Shown piece after piece: positions 1 through 9,071 of a DNA stretch of 39,237 nucleotides. A model generated the notes under the pieces. That model searched no databases. It was not told the origin of the DNA and worked only from the letters and a program-made list of their open reading frames with translations. The position numbers were made by a program, and so were the translations under genes. How positions within the stretch are numbered: the stretch's first letter is position 1; each line of letters begins with the position of its first letter. Source of the stretch: Limosilactobacillus gorillae (GTDB lineage Bacteria > Bacillota > Bacilli > Lactobacillales > Lactobacillaceae); the NCBI RefSeq assembly GCF_001293735.1, contig NZ_BCAH01000044.1:1-39237 (forward strand), in the 5' to 3' direction.

Positions 1-92
1 CTAAAGTGACGGGTATCCAGCATATCAATGAATGATCCTAAAGCTTTGTCAGCTTTTAGGCCACGTTGCGTTGTCTTTTTTCGACCAGCCAA
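1..92 (-). CDS. unrecognised protein, 5' part only (runs off the left edge)
   Basis: Reading leftward, a TTG at 90-92 has an AAGAGG ribosome-binding-like site six bases upstream and opens a frame of 30 codons that stays open to the window edge. The start of the product is MAGRKKTTQRG, basic at its N-terminus. I do not recognise the family. It lies just after the rpmE2 terminator, so it would need its own promoter, and none is obvious in the short gap. It could be a chance open frame. Confidence 0.22.
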   Translation of the reverse strand, partial: MAGRKKTTQRGLKADKALGSFIDMLDTRHF

Positions 93-108
93 AGGGCGCC
101 TCTTAATT

Positions 109-142
109 AAAAAAAACGCCCCACCGAAGTGAGACGCTTTTT
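109..142 (-). terminator. rho-independent terminator after rpmE2
   Basis: Leftward, an 8-bp stem (CGTCTCAC / GTGGGGCG, arms at 129-136 and 117-124, two G-U pairs) closes on a TTCG tetraloop and is followed by eight T. It lies 15 bases past the rpmE2 stop codon. Confidence 0.88.
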
Positions 143-157
143 GAACGAAGGTTTGGT

Positions 158-403
158 TTACTTGAAACCGTACTTCTTGTTGAACTTGTCGACTGCCCCG
201 TCGGCCTGGGTAAACTTTTGCTTCCCAGTGTAGAACGGGTGGGAGTCAGAAGTAACTTCAACCCGAATAAGCGGGTATTCGTTACCATCTTCCCATTCAA
301 CAGTTTCCTTGGAGGTAGCCGTTGAACCAGAGATAAACTTGTAACCAGTTGCTGAATCTTCAAAGACTACTAAGTGGTAATCTGGGTGAATTCCTTGCTT
401 CAT
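158..403 (-). CDS. rpmE2: 50S ribosomal protein L31 type B
   Basis: 81-residue L31 of the zinc-free (type B) class: it begins [10 protein letters not shown], has the FEDSATG and [11 protein letters not shown] blocks typical of the family, and contains no cysteine, so the CxxC zinc site of type A L31 is absent. It binds the large subunit at the central protuberance and bridges to the 30S head. AAGGAG lies upstream of the ATG. It is followed by its own terminator and preceded by a promoter between murA and rpmE2. In bacteria with both L31 types, type B commonly replaces type A under zinc starvation. Whether a type A copy exists elsewhere in this genome cannot be seen here. Confidence 0.96.
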   Translation of the reverse strand: MKQGIHPDYHLVVFEDSATGYKFISGSTATSKETVEWEDGNEYPLIRVEVTSDSHPFYTGKQKFTQADGAVDKFNKKYGFK

Positions 404-448
404 AACTTTAATACGCTCCTTTTGCCATGAATCATTGCCTGAAACATA

Positions 449-462
449 GTTATTTCAATAAC
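449..462. promoter_or_regulatory. palindrome in the rpmE2 leader
   Basis: GTTATT-TC-AATAAC, a perfect 6-2-6 inverted repeat just downstream of the predicted -10 element of rpmE2. It lacks the CGTAA core of a Zur box. It could be an operator or a small RNA hairpin, and no regulator is identified. Confidence 0.3.
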
Positions 463-468
463 CCTAAC

Positions 469-497
469 AGAATAACACGTGCTTGGCCAAAAAGCAA
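469..497 (-). promoter_or_regulatory. rpmE2 promoter
   Basis: Leftward -35 TTGCTT (492-497), 17-base spacer, -10 TATTCT (469-474). The -35 abuts the murA stop codon, so rpmE2 has its own start point in addition to any readthrough from murA. Confidence 0.55.
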
Positions 498-498
498 C

Positions 499-1764
499 CT
501 AGTCATCATCGTCTTCGATGCGGACGTCAGCATTCAAACGATTTAGCTTCCACACAATCCGGTCGTAACCTCGTAAAATGTTATCGGCATTATGAATGAC
601 GGTCTGTCCATCAGCCATTAACCCAGCGATCATCAAGGAGGCTCCGGCCCGGATTTCACCGGCCTTAACATCGGCTCCGGTGAGGTGGTCAGTATGCTCG
701 ATCGTGATTCGACCGTCGCCAGCCGTGATCTTCATCCCCATCTTTTGCAGTTCTGGGATGTGCTTAACCCGCTTTGGGTAGATCGTGTCAACCACTGTAC
801 TTACCCCATCAGCCTTGGCCATCAACGGCGTCAGTGGCTGTTGCAAGTCGGTGGCAAAACCTGGGTACGGCATCGTCTTAACGTGAATGTCCGTTAACTT
901 GCCAGCCTTTGGAACAAAGATCTTATCGGAGTCGATCTTTAAGTCAACCCCCATCTCAATCAGCTTGCTCGTGTAAGCTTCCAAGTGTTCCGGGATGACG
1001 TTATTAATCATCACCCCGTCCCCCATAGCAGCTGCCAAGGAAAGGTAAGTTCCTGATTCAATCCGGTCGGCGATGATCGTATGCGTGTTCATTGATTGCA
1101 GGGAGTTAACCCCCGTAATCCGAATCACGTCAGTTCCGACCCCGCGGATCTGAGCGCCCATGTTATTCAAAAAGGTGGCAAGGTCCACAATCTCTGGTTC
1201 CCGGGCGGCATTCTCAATAACCGTCACCCCTTCGGCACGAACCGCCGCCAAGATGGCGTTGATCGTTGCCCCCACGGACACCATGTCCATGAAGATCCGT
1301 GCCCCATGTAGGCCGTTTGGCGCTTCTAAGTGCACAGTTCCGTTGTTTTCACTCACAGAAGCACCCAGGGCTTCAAAGGCCTTTAAGTGTTGATCGATTG
1401 GCCGGGGGCCGATGTTATCGCCCCCCGGGAAGGTTAAGGTTGCCCGGTGGAAGCGGCCGAGTAACGCTCCCATAAAGTAATATGATGCCCGCAAGCTCTT
1501 GATGGCCTTGCTAGGCAGTTCGGCTTCAATAATCTGAGTTGGATCAATGTCTAACACCCCGTGCTTGAAAGAGGAGCGTACGTTCATTGACTCTAAGATA
1601 ATCATAAGATTGTGAACATCCAGGATGTCCGGCACAGTATCGAACTGGACGGGAGTATCGGCTAGGATCGCCGATGGAATGAGTGCGACCGTACTATTCT
1701 TAGCACCACCGATCGTTACTTCGCCCGAGAGTCGGTTCCCTCCTTGAATGATCATTTTTTTCAT
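499..1764 (-). CDS. murA: UDP-N-acetylglucosamine 1-carboxyvinyltransferase
   Basis: Transfers enolpyruvate from PEP to UDP-GlcNAc, the first committed step of peptidoglycan synthesis, in the cytosol. The 421 residues fit the EPSP synthase/MurA fold. GGNRLSGEVTIGGAKNS at the N-terminus carries the conserved Lys-Asn of the active site, and the loop reads PGGDNIGPRPID. In most MurA proteins this loop has Cys (Cys115 in E. coli) where this protein has Asp116; the codon is GAT at 1417-1419. The Cys-to-Asp form is known from mycobacteria, Chlamydia and Borrelia and is fosfomycin-insensitive. The C-terminus ends in an acidic run (IEDDDD). The ATG follows GAGGA at good spacing. It lies downstream of pyrG with its own promoter, an order resembling the B. 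subtilis rpoE-pyrG-murAB-rho-rpmE neighbourhood. Low-G+C Gram-positives often have two murA genes; which paralogue this is cannot be settled here. Confidence 0.96.
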   Translation of the reverse strand: MKKMIIQGGNRLSGEVTIGGAKNSTVALIPSAILADTPVQFDTVPDILDVHNLMIILESMNVRSSFKHGVLDIDPTQIIEAELPSKAIKSLRASYYFMGALLGRFHRATLTFPGGDNIGPRPIDQHLKAFEALGASVSENNGTVHLEAPNGLHGARIFMDMVSVGATINAILAAVRAEGVTVIENAAREPEIVDLATFLNNMGAQIRGVGTDVIRITGVNSLQSMNTHTIIADRIESGTYLSLAAAMGDGVMINNVIPEHLEAYTSKLIEMGVDLKIDSDKIFVPKAGKLTDIHVKTMPYPGFATDLQQPLTPLMAKADGVSTVVDTIYPKRVKHIPELQKMGMKITAGDGRITIEHTDHLTGADVKAGEIRAGASLMIAGLMADGQTVIHNADNILRGYDRIVWKLNRLNADVRIEDDDD

Positions 1765-1839
1765 GATTAGGTATCCTCGCTTTTAAACATTTCATTTCAT
1801 TTGATTAGGACCGTTTTGGCGTTAAAACAGTCAATACTC

Positions 1840-1868
1840 ATGATAATGAAACCAGCCCTAAATTACAA
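1840..1868 (-). promoter_or_regulatory. murA promoter
   Basis: Leftward -35 TTGTAA (1863-1868), 17-base spacer, -10 TATCAT (1840-1845), about 75 bases before the murA start codon. Confidence 0.5.
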
Positions 1869-1870
1869 GC

Positions 1871-1950
1871 ATTTCCCGGGATTCTTAACCATTTTACTTG
1901 CCACCATTTTCGGCTTTACTTTACACCACCCGGGCCTTTTCCCGGGAAAT
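1871..1950. repeat. long-range inverted repeat built on CCCGGG between pyrG and murA
   Basis: ATTTCCCGGGA at 1871-1881 and TCCCGGGAAAT at 1940-1950 are perfect 11-base reverse complements, and a further CCCGGG lies at 1929-1934. Each arm is itself nearly palindromic. On the leftward transcript this could fold as the pyrG 3' end, but no T run follows, so it is not a classical terminator. Confidence 0.5.
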
Positions 1951-1975
1951 TATTCGTCTTTTAAGCGTCAATGGG

Positions 1976-3688
<1,713 letters not shown>

Positions 3689-3695
3689 AAGTAAA

Positions 3696-3724
3696 ATAAT
3701 ACGAAAACGACCATCATTAGTCAA
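3696..3724 (-). promoter_or_regulatory. pyrG promoter
   Basis: Leftward -35 TTGACT (3719-3724), exact 17-base spacer, -10 TATTAT (3696-3701). Transcription is expected to start at the first G of GGGC (3688), eight bases past the -10. Confidence 0.8.
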
Positions 3725-3741
3725 GGTAATTGTTGGATCAA

Positions 3742-4314
3742 TTACTCCTCGTCGTCTTCTTCCTCATCCTCGTCATCGAATTCGCTTCCGTGGAGTTCGG
3801 ACAGTTGATCTTCGATGTTGGTATCCTCGTCATCGTCTTCAACGGGGTTATCTTCATCGTAGTCATCATCTTCGTAATCGTCGTCATCTTCAGCACTGGT
3901 GTCGTCATCCAGATCTTCATCTTCTGGATCGTCGTTATCGTAATCGATCACGTCATCGTCATCATCAGTCCCCGCCAAGAAGGCGTTAACTTTACGACGA
4001 CGCTTCTTTGGTCGATCTTCTTCGTCTTCGGTTTCACCAACCGTAGCTTCGTCAATCGATTCGTACGGGTACCAGGCACGCAGGCCCCAGGTGTTATCAC
4101 CAAGGGAAATAAAGCTACCATCGACGTTCAGGTCCGTGTAAAATTGCGAGAGTCGTTCCCGAATTTCCTCGTCACTCTTACCAAGGTATTGTTGAATCTC
4201 GTTGGTCAAGTCGGCAAACGCCATTGCCTCGTTATGGTAATCTAAGATTGCGTGAGCCACTTCGATCATTGAAAGTTCTGATTTTTCCTGGCCATCGAAA
4301 ACCTTTAAATCCAA
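3742..4314 (-). CDS. rpoE: DNA-directed RNA polymerase delta subunit
   Basis: Delta binds core RNA polymerase in Firmicutes, lowers non-specific nucleic acid binding and helps recycle the enzyme. The first ~90 residues are the folded HARE-HTH domain ([36 protein letters not shown]). A basic RPKKRRRK patch follows, then about 75 residues almost wholly Asp/Glu, the disordered polyanionic tail. Start choice: the upstream ATG at 4326 fuses with the only ribosome-binding-like sequence (GAAGGGATG), leaving no room. The in-frame TTG at 4314 gives [14 protein letters not shown], which fits the N-terminus I recall for lactobacillar homologues. I prefer TTG but ATG 4326 is possible. It precedes pyrG as in B. 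subtilis. Confidence 0.93.
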   Translation of the reverse strand: MDLKVFDGQEKSELSMIEVAHAILDYHNEAMAFADLTNEIQQYLGKSDEEIRERLSQFYTDLNVDGSFISLGDNTWGLRAWYPYESIDEATVGETEDEEDRPKKRRRKVNAFLAGTDDDDDVIDYDNDDPEDEDLDDDTSAEDDDDYEDDDYDEDNPVEDDDEDTNIEDQLSELHGSEFDDEDEEEDDEE

Positions 4315-4353
4315 ATTGGTGCACATCCCTTCAAAAAGTCTAAACTACATAGT

Positions 4354-4382
4354 ATCATATCACGCTTCAAACCGCAATTCAA
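4354..4382 (-). promoter_or_regulatory. rpoE promoter
   Basis: Leftward -35 TTGAAT (4377-4382), 17-base spacer, -10 TATGAT (4354-4359). The -35 lies inside the 3' end of the upstream DUF1934 gene. Confidence 0.65.
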
Positions 4383-4785
4383 TTTGGTAATTTCCCACCA
4401 CCTGGTCACCGGTTGTTAAGCGGTAAGCTAAGTGGAGGCTGCCACTGGCGTTGGGCCAGTTTAATTCCGCCAATAATTCATCGGTCGTCACTGTCATCTG
4501 AATGATCCCGTAGGGGGTGCGATAACGGCTAGTGGTGGTGGTTTCCTTATCAAAAGTTAACCTTGTTTTGACCTGGCCGTTACGGGTTAACTGCACAGCG
4601 CCCGTTCCCAGCCGGAATTGAACGGGGGTAACCTGTCCCGCCTGGTGTTCGGTGTAACGTAAGTAGCGCTGGCCATTTTTAAGCGTCACTAACTGCCCAT
4701 CTTCTTCAAACGAATAGCGTTCTTCTTGGCCGTCCTGGACCATTTGGGTCGCTAAAAAGACCCGGACTGGTATTACTTCACTCAT
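4360..4785 (-). CDS. DUF1934 (YwiB-like) beta-barrel protein
   Basis: 141 residues resembling the YwiB/DUF1934 family, small calycin-like beta-barrels of unknown function. Visible family features are the alternating strand pattern, LKNGQRYLRYTEH and the C-terminal NYQIELRFEA. No signal peptide or membrane segment is present, so it should be cytosolic. The ATG follows GGAAGGGC. It is upstream of rpoE on the same strand and divergent from the HD-domain gene. The role is not known; assignment rests on recall of the family pattern. Confidence 0.8.
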   Translation of the reverse strand: MSEVIPVRVFLATQMVQDGQEERYSFEEDGQLVTLKNGQRYLRYTEHQAGQVTPVQFRLGTGAVQLTRNGQVKTRLTFDKETTTTSRYRTPYGIIQMTVTTDELLAELNWPNASGSLHLAYRLTTGDQVVGNYQIELRFEA

Positions 4786-4865
4786 AGTGCCCTTCCTTTC
4801 ATCCTTATCTTAACAGTTCTTGTTGCTACCGTCACCTAATGGGTAACTTATCTGACTAGATCATG

Positions 4866-4871
4866 TATAAT
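4866..4871 (+). promoter_or_regulatory. -10 element for the HD-domain gene
   Basis: TATAAT at 4866-4871, about 35 bases before the chosen start. No convincing -35 hexamer lies at the right distance. The upstream in-frame ATG at 4870 overlaps this element, which argues against it as the start codon. Confidence 0.45.
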
Positions 4872-4905
4872 GGAGGCATTAGCAATGGCATTAAGGGAGG
4901 AATCT

Positions 4906-6261
4906 ATGACATTTCAAGATGAAGCACTCCCCAAGGAGAAGACCTTTCGTGATCCAATCCTGGGAACGATAATTGTTGATAATCAGATTATTCTCGACCT
5001 CATTAATACCCCTGAATTCCAGCGACTCCGGCGGATCAAGCAGCTTGGAACCAGCTCACTGACCTTTCACGGTGCTGAGCATTCTCGGTTTGGCCACTGT
5101 CTGGGAGTGTACGAAATCGCGCGGCGAATGTGTAATCACTTCCAGCGTAACTACCCCACCAACCATCCCGGCGATGGATTATGGGATGATCATGAGCGCC
5201 CAGTCGTCTTATGTGCGGCCCTCTTGCATGACCTCGGTCACGGCCCGTATTCACATACCTTTGAACACATTTTCCACACCGACCACGAGGAAATTACCCG
5301 CCGCCTGATCACCACCCCGACCACCAACATCCAAAGGATCCTGGCCCGGGTAGCCCCGGACTTCCCCAGCCAGGTCGCTAGCGTCATCGACCATAGCTAC
5401 CAAAATCAGCAGGTGGTCCAAATGATCTCCAGCCAGGTTGACGCTGACCGGATGGATTACCTACAACGCGACGCCTACTACACCGGCACCAATTACGGTA
5501 AGTTCGATCTCGACCGGGTCCTACAGGTGATGCGGCCCATCAATGACGGGATCGCCTTTGAGATCTCCGGTATGCACGCCGTTGAAGATTACATTATCTC
5601 CCGACTCCAGATGTACTTACAGATTTACTTTCACCCGGTTTCTCGTTCCATGGAGGTCATCTTGGACCACCTTTTGAAGCGGGCTAAGTACCTCTACCAA
5701 CACCCCAACGACTACAAACCGACCTTTACTCCGCATATGCTGATGCCCTTCTTCAACAACCGCTTCTCGCTAGACGACTACCTTTCCTTAGATGACGGAG
5801 TCTTATCAACCTACTTCATCCACTGGACCAAGTCTGGCGATGATATCTTAACCGATTTGGCCCGGCGCTTTTTAAACCGGCGCCCTTTCAAATCGGCCCT
5901 GTACGACCACAAAACGGGGGGCATGCTAGACAAGCTTAGAGACCTGATCGCTACGGCAGGCTTTAACAGTGAGTATTACACGGCCACTAACTCATCGTAT
6001 AAACTCCCTTACGATACCTACCATCCCCAGAGTAGCAAGCCACAGTCCCAAATCGAGTTAATTCAACCCAACGGTGAACTTATCGAACTAACTGAGGTTT
6101 CAACCCTTGTGGCCTCTATTTCCGGCCGTGAAGCCGGTGATAAGCGTTTTTTCTTTCCAAAGGAGATGCTGGTTGAACACGACAATATCGAGATTTTTGA
6201 ACCCATCTACCAGGAATTTCAACACTACATTTCTAACAACCACATCATTATTCCAGAATAA
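4906..6261 (+). CDS. HD-domain phosphohydrolase (YwfO/EF1143-like)
   Basis: 451 residues with a metal-dependent HD phosphohydrolase core: EHSRFGH (first His), HDLGHG (His-Asp near residues 108-109), FEHIF and DADRMDYLQRD (distal Asp). The family includes dNTP triphosphohydrolases such as Enterococcus faecalis EF1143 and uncharacterised B. subtilis YwfO. dNTP hydrolysis is therefore the likeliest activity but is inferred. The start is the ATG at 4906 behind GGGAGGAATCT; a longer frame from 4870 would begin inside the promoter. The Cof-type phosphatase starts 12 bases after the stop, so the two form an operon. Confidence 0.88.
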   Translation: MTFQDEALPKEKTFRDPILGTIIVDNQIILDLINTPEFQRLRRIKQLGTSSLTFHGAEHSRFGHCLGVYEIARRMCNHFQRNYPTNHPGDGLWDDHERPVVLCAALLHDLGHGPYSHTFEHIFHTDHEEITRRLITTPTTNIQRILARVAPDFPSQVASVIDHSYQNQQVVQMISSQVDADRMDYLQRDAYYTGTNYGKFDLDRVLQVMRPINDGIAFEISGMHAVEDYIISRLQMYLQIYFHPVSRSMEVILDHLLKRAKYLYQHPNDYKPTFTPHMLMPFFNNRFSLDDYLSLDDGVLSTYFIHWTKSGDDILTDLARRFLNRRPFKSALYDHKTGGMLDKLRDLIATAGFNSEYYTATNSSYKLPYDTYHPQSSKPQSQIELIQPNGELIELTEVSTLVASISGREAGDKRFFFPKEMLVEHDNIEIFEPIYQEFQHYISNNHIIIPE

Positions 6262-6273
6262 CGGAGGAGTATT

Positions 6274-7095
6274 ATGCCCATTAAATTAATTGCCATTGAT
6301 ATTGACGGTACCCTTATTAACGACCACTTAGAAATCACCGAAAAGACCAAGGCGACCCTACAAGAAGCCACTGCTAAGGGAATCAAGGTGGTCCTTTGTA
6401 CTGGCCGGCCCATGACCGGGGTCCACCAGTACCTGGATCAGCTCGGTCTTAATAATCGTGATGACCAATACGTGATCTCCTTTAACGGCGCCCTGGCCCA
6501 AACGACCTCCGGGATGGTAATTTCCCAGTTCACCCTCCCCTTTGAAAAGATGGTTGACCTATCGGCGGCTGCCCTAAAGGCCAACATTCACATATTGGCT
6601 GAAACTGCCGACACCATGTACGTTTTAAACCAAAATATCAGCCCCTATGCCGTCCGTGAGTCTAACCTGGTTTCTTTGCCCATCTTCTACCGGTCAATTG
6701 ACCAGTTGGCAATGATTAGGGATCAGTTAGTGGTCTCCAAGCTGATGCTTATTGATGACCCCACCATCCTCGATAATTTCTTATCCAAGGCCACGGCGCC
6801 TCTGAAACGTTCTTTTAACATCGTCCGCTCCGAGCCCTACTACTTGGAATTCGTTAACCCATCCGCTAGCAAGGGGGCAGCCCTAGCCTCCTTAGGTCAA
6901 AAACTGGGGATCCCCCAGACCGAGATAATGGCGATTGGAAACGCCCAAAACGATGAATCAATGATCACCTACGCCGGTGTCGGGGTTGCCATGGGTAACT
7001 CAATTCCGTCCACGCTTCAGCAGGCTGATGAATTAGTTGCTGATAATAACCACGACGGGGTGGCCGAAGCCGTTACCAAATTCGCCTTTAACTAA
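6274..7095 (+). CDS. Cof-type HAD-IIB phosphatase
   Basis: 273-residue haloacid-dehalogenase hydrolase of the Cof/YidA group, probably dephosphorylating sugar phosphates or cofactors in the cytosol. Motif I is AIDIDGTL (nucleophile Asp and acid Asp), motif II CTGRP, motif III the Lys of ASKGAAL, and motif IV reads IGNAQND. The usual motif IV is GDxxND, so the first acidic residue is Asn here (codon AAC). The second Asp is kept, so magnesium binding may survive in weakened form. The ATG has GGAGGAG upstream. A strong terminator follows the gene. Confidence 0.92.
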   Translation: MPIKLIAIDIDGTLINDHLEITEKTKATLQEATAKGIKVVLCTGRPMTGVHQYLDQLGLNNRDDQYVISFNGALAQTTSGMVISQFTLPFEKMVDLSAAALKANIHILAETADTMYVLNQNISPYAVRESNLVSLPIFYRSIDQLAMIRDQLVVSKLMLIDDPTILDNFLSKATAPLKRSFNIVRSEPYYLEFVNPSASKGAALASLGQKLGIPQTEIMAIGNAQNDESMITYAGVGVAMGNSIPSTLQQADELVADNNHDGVAEAVTKFAFN

Positions 7096-7107
7096 CTACC
7101 AACTAAA

Positions 7108-7147
7108 AGCACCGGATCAAGGCCTGCGTCTTGATCCGGTGCTTTTT
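7108..7147. terminator. bidirectional terminator between convergent genes
   Basis: A perfect 14-bp stem (AGCACCGGATCAAG and complement, arms 7108-7121 and 7130-7143) has TTTTT on the right and a shorter A run on the left. It ends the HD/Cof operon and may also stop leftward lipoprotein transcripts. Confidence 0.88.
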
Positions 7148-7171
7148 ACATGTAATATCTCAAATTAATAA

Positions 7172-7900
7172 TTAAGAAATCTTAGTTACGCTACCCGTCG
7201 AAGAGTTATATTCATAAATCCCAATCATATTAGCAACCGTGTTATCCTGGTTGTTTTGCCGAACCTCAAAGCGGTAAACATTCCCGTTCTTTTCAACCGG
7301 AATGATCCCGTAACCCTGTTGGTTGAATCCCATCTTAGTGGCAAAAGCGTCAATCACATCTTCACTGGTACTTTGGGCCACCGCTGCATTTGTAGCTGAG
7401 CTACTGGTAGAAGTCGTAGCGGTACTTGATGAACCAGTCGATGATGTGGAGGATTGCGTGGAGCTCGTTGAAGAAGAGCTTGATTCAGCCGCCGCAATCT
7501 TAGTCCGAAGGTTCTTGTATGCCGCCTTAATTGCCTGTGAATCTGACGAAGCCGTATTCAAGTTTGTCAAGGCCTGGTCGTAATTACCGTTGTCGTAGGC
7601 CTTTTTGGCTGCAATGTAGTTTTGAAGGTCCGCGGCAAGGGCCCGGCTTTCACTCGTTGACTTCGCTACGTTATTGACTTCATCGAGTGCGGCCTGGTAC
7701 TTCCCTTGCTTAATCAACTTTTCGGCAGCAGCGACCTTATCAGCGGCCGTCACCGTCTTTTTAGAACTGGTAGAGGAGCTCTCATTCGTTGAACTGCTGG
7801 ACGAAGAGTTGGCTCCCTTGCTACCACAGGCGGCAAGGGTAAAAACCGTTGCCAACGCAGCGGTGCCAACCATTGCCTTCTTAAAAAAGCTTGTGTTCAT
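7172..7900 (-). CDS. Ser/Thr-rich lipoprotein with TPR-like helical segment
   Basis: 242 residues. A lipoprotein signal peptide (basic MNTSFFKKA, hydrophobic core, lipobox LAAC near residues 22-25) predicts attachment to the outer face of the membrane. A Ser/Asn/Thr linker follows, then a helical segment with two TPR-like units (KLIKQGKYQAALDEV and AYDNGNYDQALTNL). A second long Ser/Thr linker follows (about residues 140-175), then a C-terminal folded domain (DVIDAFATKMGF, YRFEVRQNN). I do not recognise a specific function; similar lactobacillar proteins are annotated only as lipoproteins. AGGAGG precedes the ATG. It is transcribed alone, after the prs terminator. Confidence 0.85.
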   Translation of the reverse strand: MNTSFFKKAMVGTAALATVFTLAACGSKGANSSSSSSTNESSSTSSKKTVTAADKVAAAEKLIKQGKYQAALDEVNNVAKSTSESRALAADLQNYIAAKKAYDNGNYDQALTNLNTASSDSQAIKAAYKNLRTKIAAAESSSSSTSSTQSSTSSTGSSSTATTSTSSSATNAAVAQSTSEDVIDAFATKMGFNQQGYGIIPVEKNGNVYRFEVRQNNQDNTVANMIGIYEYNSSTGSVTKIS

Positions 7901-7925
7901 CTTTTTTCCTCCTTTATCTTTTCAC

Positions 7926-7931
7926 ATTATA
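7926..7931 (-). promoter_or_regulatory. -10 element for the lipoprotein gene
   Basis: Leftward TATAAT about 25 bases before the start codon. The sequence 17 bases upstream (ATGCTA) is a poor -35. Confidence 0.45.
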
Positions 7932-7963
7932 CCATTCTTCACCCCAGCTAGCATGGTGATGGT

Positions 7964-8002
7964 AAAACAAAGGGGCGGTGGTTAACAACACCACGCCCCT
8001 TT
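7964..8002 (-). terminator. terminator after prs
   Basis: Leftward stem AAAGGGGC / GCCCCTTT continues after a two-base bulge as GGTG/CACC and is followed by TGTTTT. It lies 7 bases past the prs stop. Confidence 0.82.
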
Positions 8003-8009
8003 ACTTAAT

Positions 8010-8996
8010 TTATTTTTCAAGATTTTCTTGCTTAAACCGGTTATTAAACAAGGGACTAACAGCACGGTTCTCATTGATCCGCTTAATAGCGTCAGCGATT
8101 AACGGTGCCACTGAAACCTGCTTAATCTTGGCAATTTGTTTTTCTTCTGGTAGGCAAATCGTGTCAGTTACCACCACTTCCTTGAGTGGGGAGTTCGCCA
8201 GGCGTTCGATGGCTGGACCAGACAAAACAGCGTGGGTACAAGAAGCGTAAACTTCCTCAGCTCCGGCATCAATCAGGGCTTGGGAACCTTTACTAATCGT
8301 CCCGGCCGTGTCAATCATATCGTCGATCATGATGCACTTCTTGCCCTTCACATCCCCAATGATGTTCATGATTTGGGCAACGTTCGCCTTCGGCCGCCGC
8401 TTATCGATAATGGCAATCGGGGCCTTCAGGAATTCAGCCAGGGCCCGGGCCCGGGTCACCCCACCATGGTCGGGAGAAACAACAACTGCCTTTTCACTTA
8501 CCCCTTCACGGATAAAGTAGTCCGCTAAAAGCGGTGCCCCCATCAGGTGGTCAACTGGGATGTCAAAGAATCCTTGGATCTGGGCCGCGTGGAGGTCTAA
8601 GGCTACCACCCGGTTAACCCCGGAGTTTTGAAGCATGTTAGCCACCAGCTTAGCCGTGATCGGTTCACGAGAACGGGCCTTCCGGTCTTGGCGGGCATAG
8701 CCATAGTACGGTAATACCACGTTGATTGTGTTGGCGCTAGCCCGGCGCAGGGCATCAACCAAGATCAAAAGTTCCATTAAGTTGTCGTTGACCGGTGCGG
8801 AAGTCGATTGGATTACGTAGACGTTATCGCCCCGAATACTCTCTTCAATGTTAATTTGAATTTCGCCGTCACTGAATCGATCGACGGAAAGTTTTCCCAG
8901 TTCGACCCCGACGTGCTCCGCGATTTTTTCTGCCAACGGTCGGTTTGAACTGAGGGAAAAAATCTTCAATTTAGGGTCAAAATAACGTTCTTTCAT
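8010..8996 (-). CDS. prs: ribose-phosphate pyrophosphokinase (PRPP synthetase)
   Basis: Makes PRPP from ribose 5-phosphate and ATP, feeding purine, pyrimidine, NAD, His and Trp synthesis. The 328 residues match class I enzymes. Visible motifs are [23 protein letters not shown] (ATP site), [11 protein letters not shown] and the PRPP loop [12 protein letters not shown]. The ATG lies behind GGAGG. It is the last gene of purR-glmU-prs, the order kept in B. subtilis (there with yabJ and spoVG inserted). This places production of PRPP next to its sensor PurR. Confidence 0.98.
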   Translation of the reverse strand: MKERYFDPKLKIFSLSSNRPLAEKIAEHVGVELGKLSVDRFSDGEIQINIEESIRGDNVYVIQSTSAPVNDNLMELLILVDALRRASANTINVVLPYYGYARQDRKARSREPITAKLVANMLQNSGVNRVVALDLHAAQIQGFFDIPVDHLMGAPLLADYFIREGVSEKAVVVSPDHGGVTRARALAEFLKAPIAIIDKRRPKANVAQIMNIIGDVKGKKCIMIDDMIDTAGTISKGSQALIDAGAEEVYASCTHAVLSGPAIERLANSPLKEVVVTDTICLPEEKQIAKIKQVSVAPLIADAIKRINENRAVSPLFNNRFKQENLEK

Positions 8997-9071
8997 TAGG
9001 TCCTCCGATATCGTAAAGATCTTAATCTATCACTTTTTATGATAGTTATTTCGCCCTTAAAAAGCAAGCTC

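Noticed and set aside
596-1393. Several rightward open frames opposite murA
   Set aside because: They lie wholly inside murA on the other strand, have no ribosome binding sites and no recognisable domains.
3730-4245. A 171-codon rightward frame rich in Val and Ile opposite rpoE
   Set aside because: It is the mirror of the Asp/Glu-rich tail codons of delta; its hydrophobic look is a by-product of that composition.
7380-7500. Apparent tandem DNA repeats in the lipoprotein gene
   Set aside because: They are low-complexity Ser/Thr codons without a constant repeat unit.
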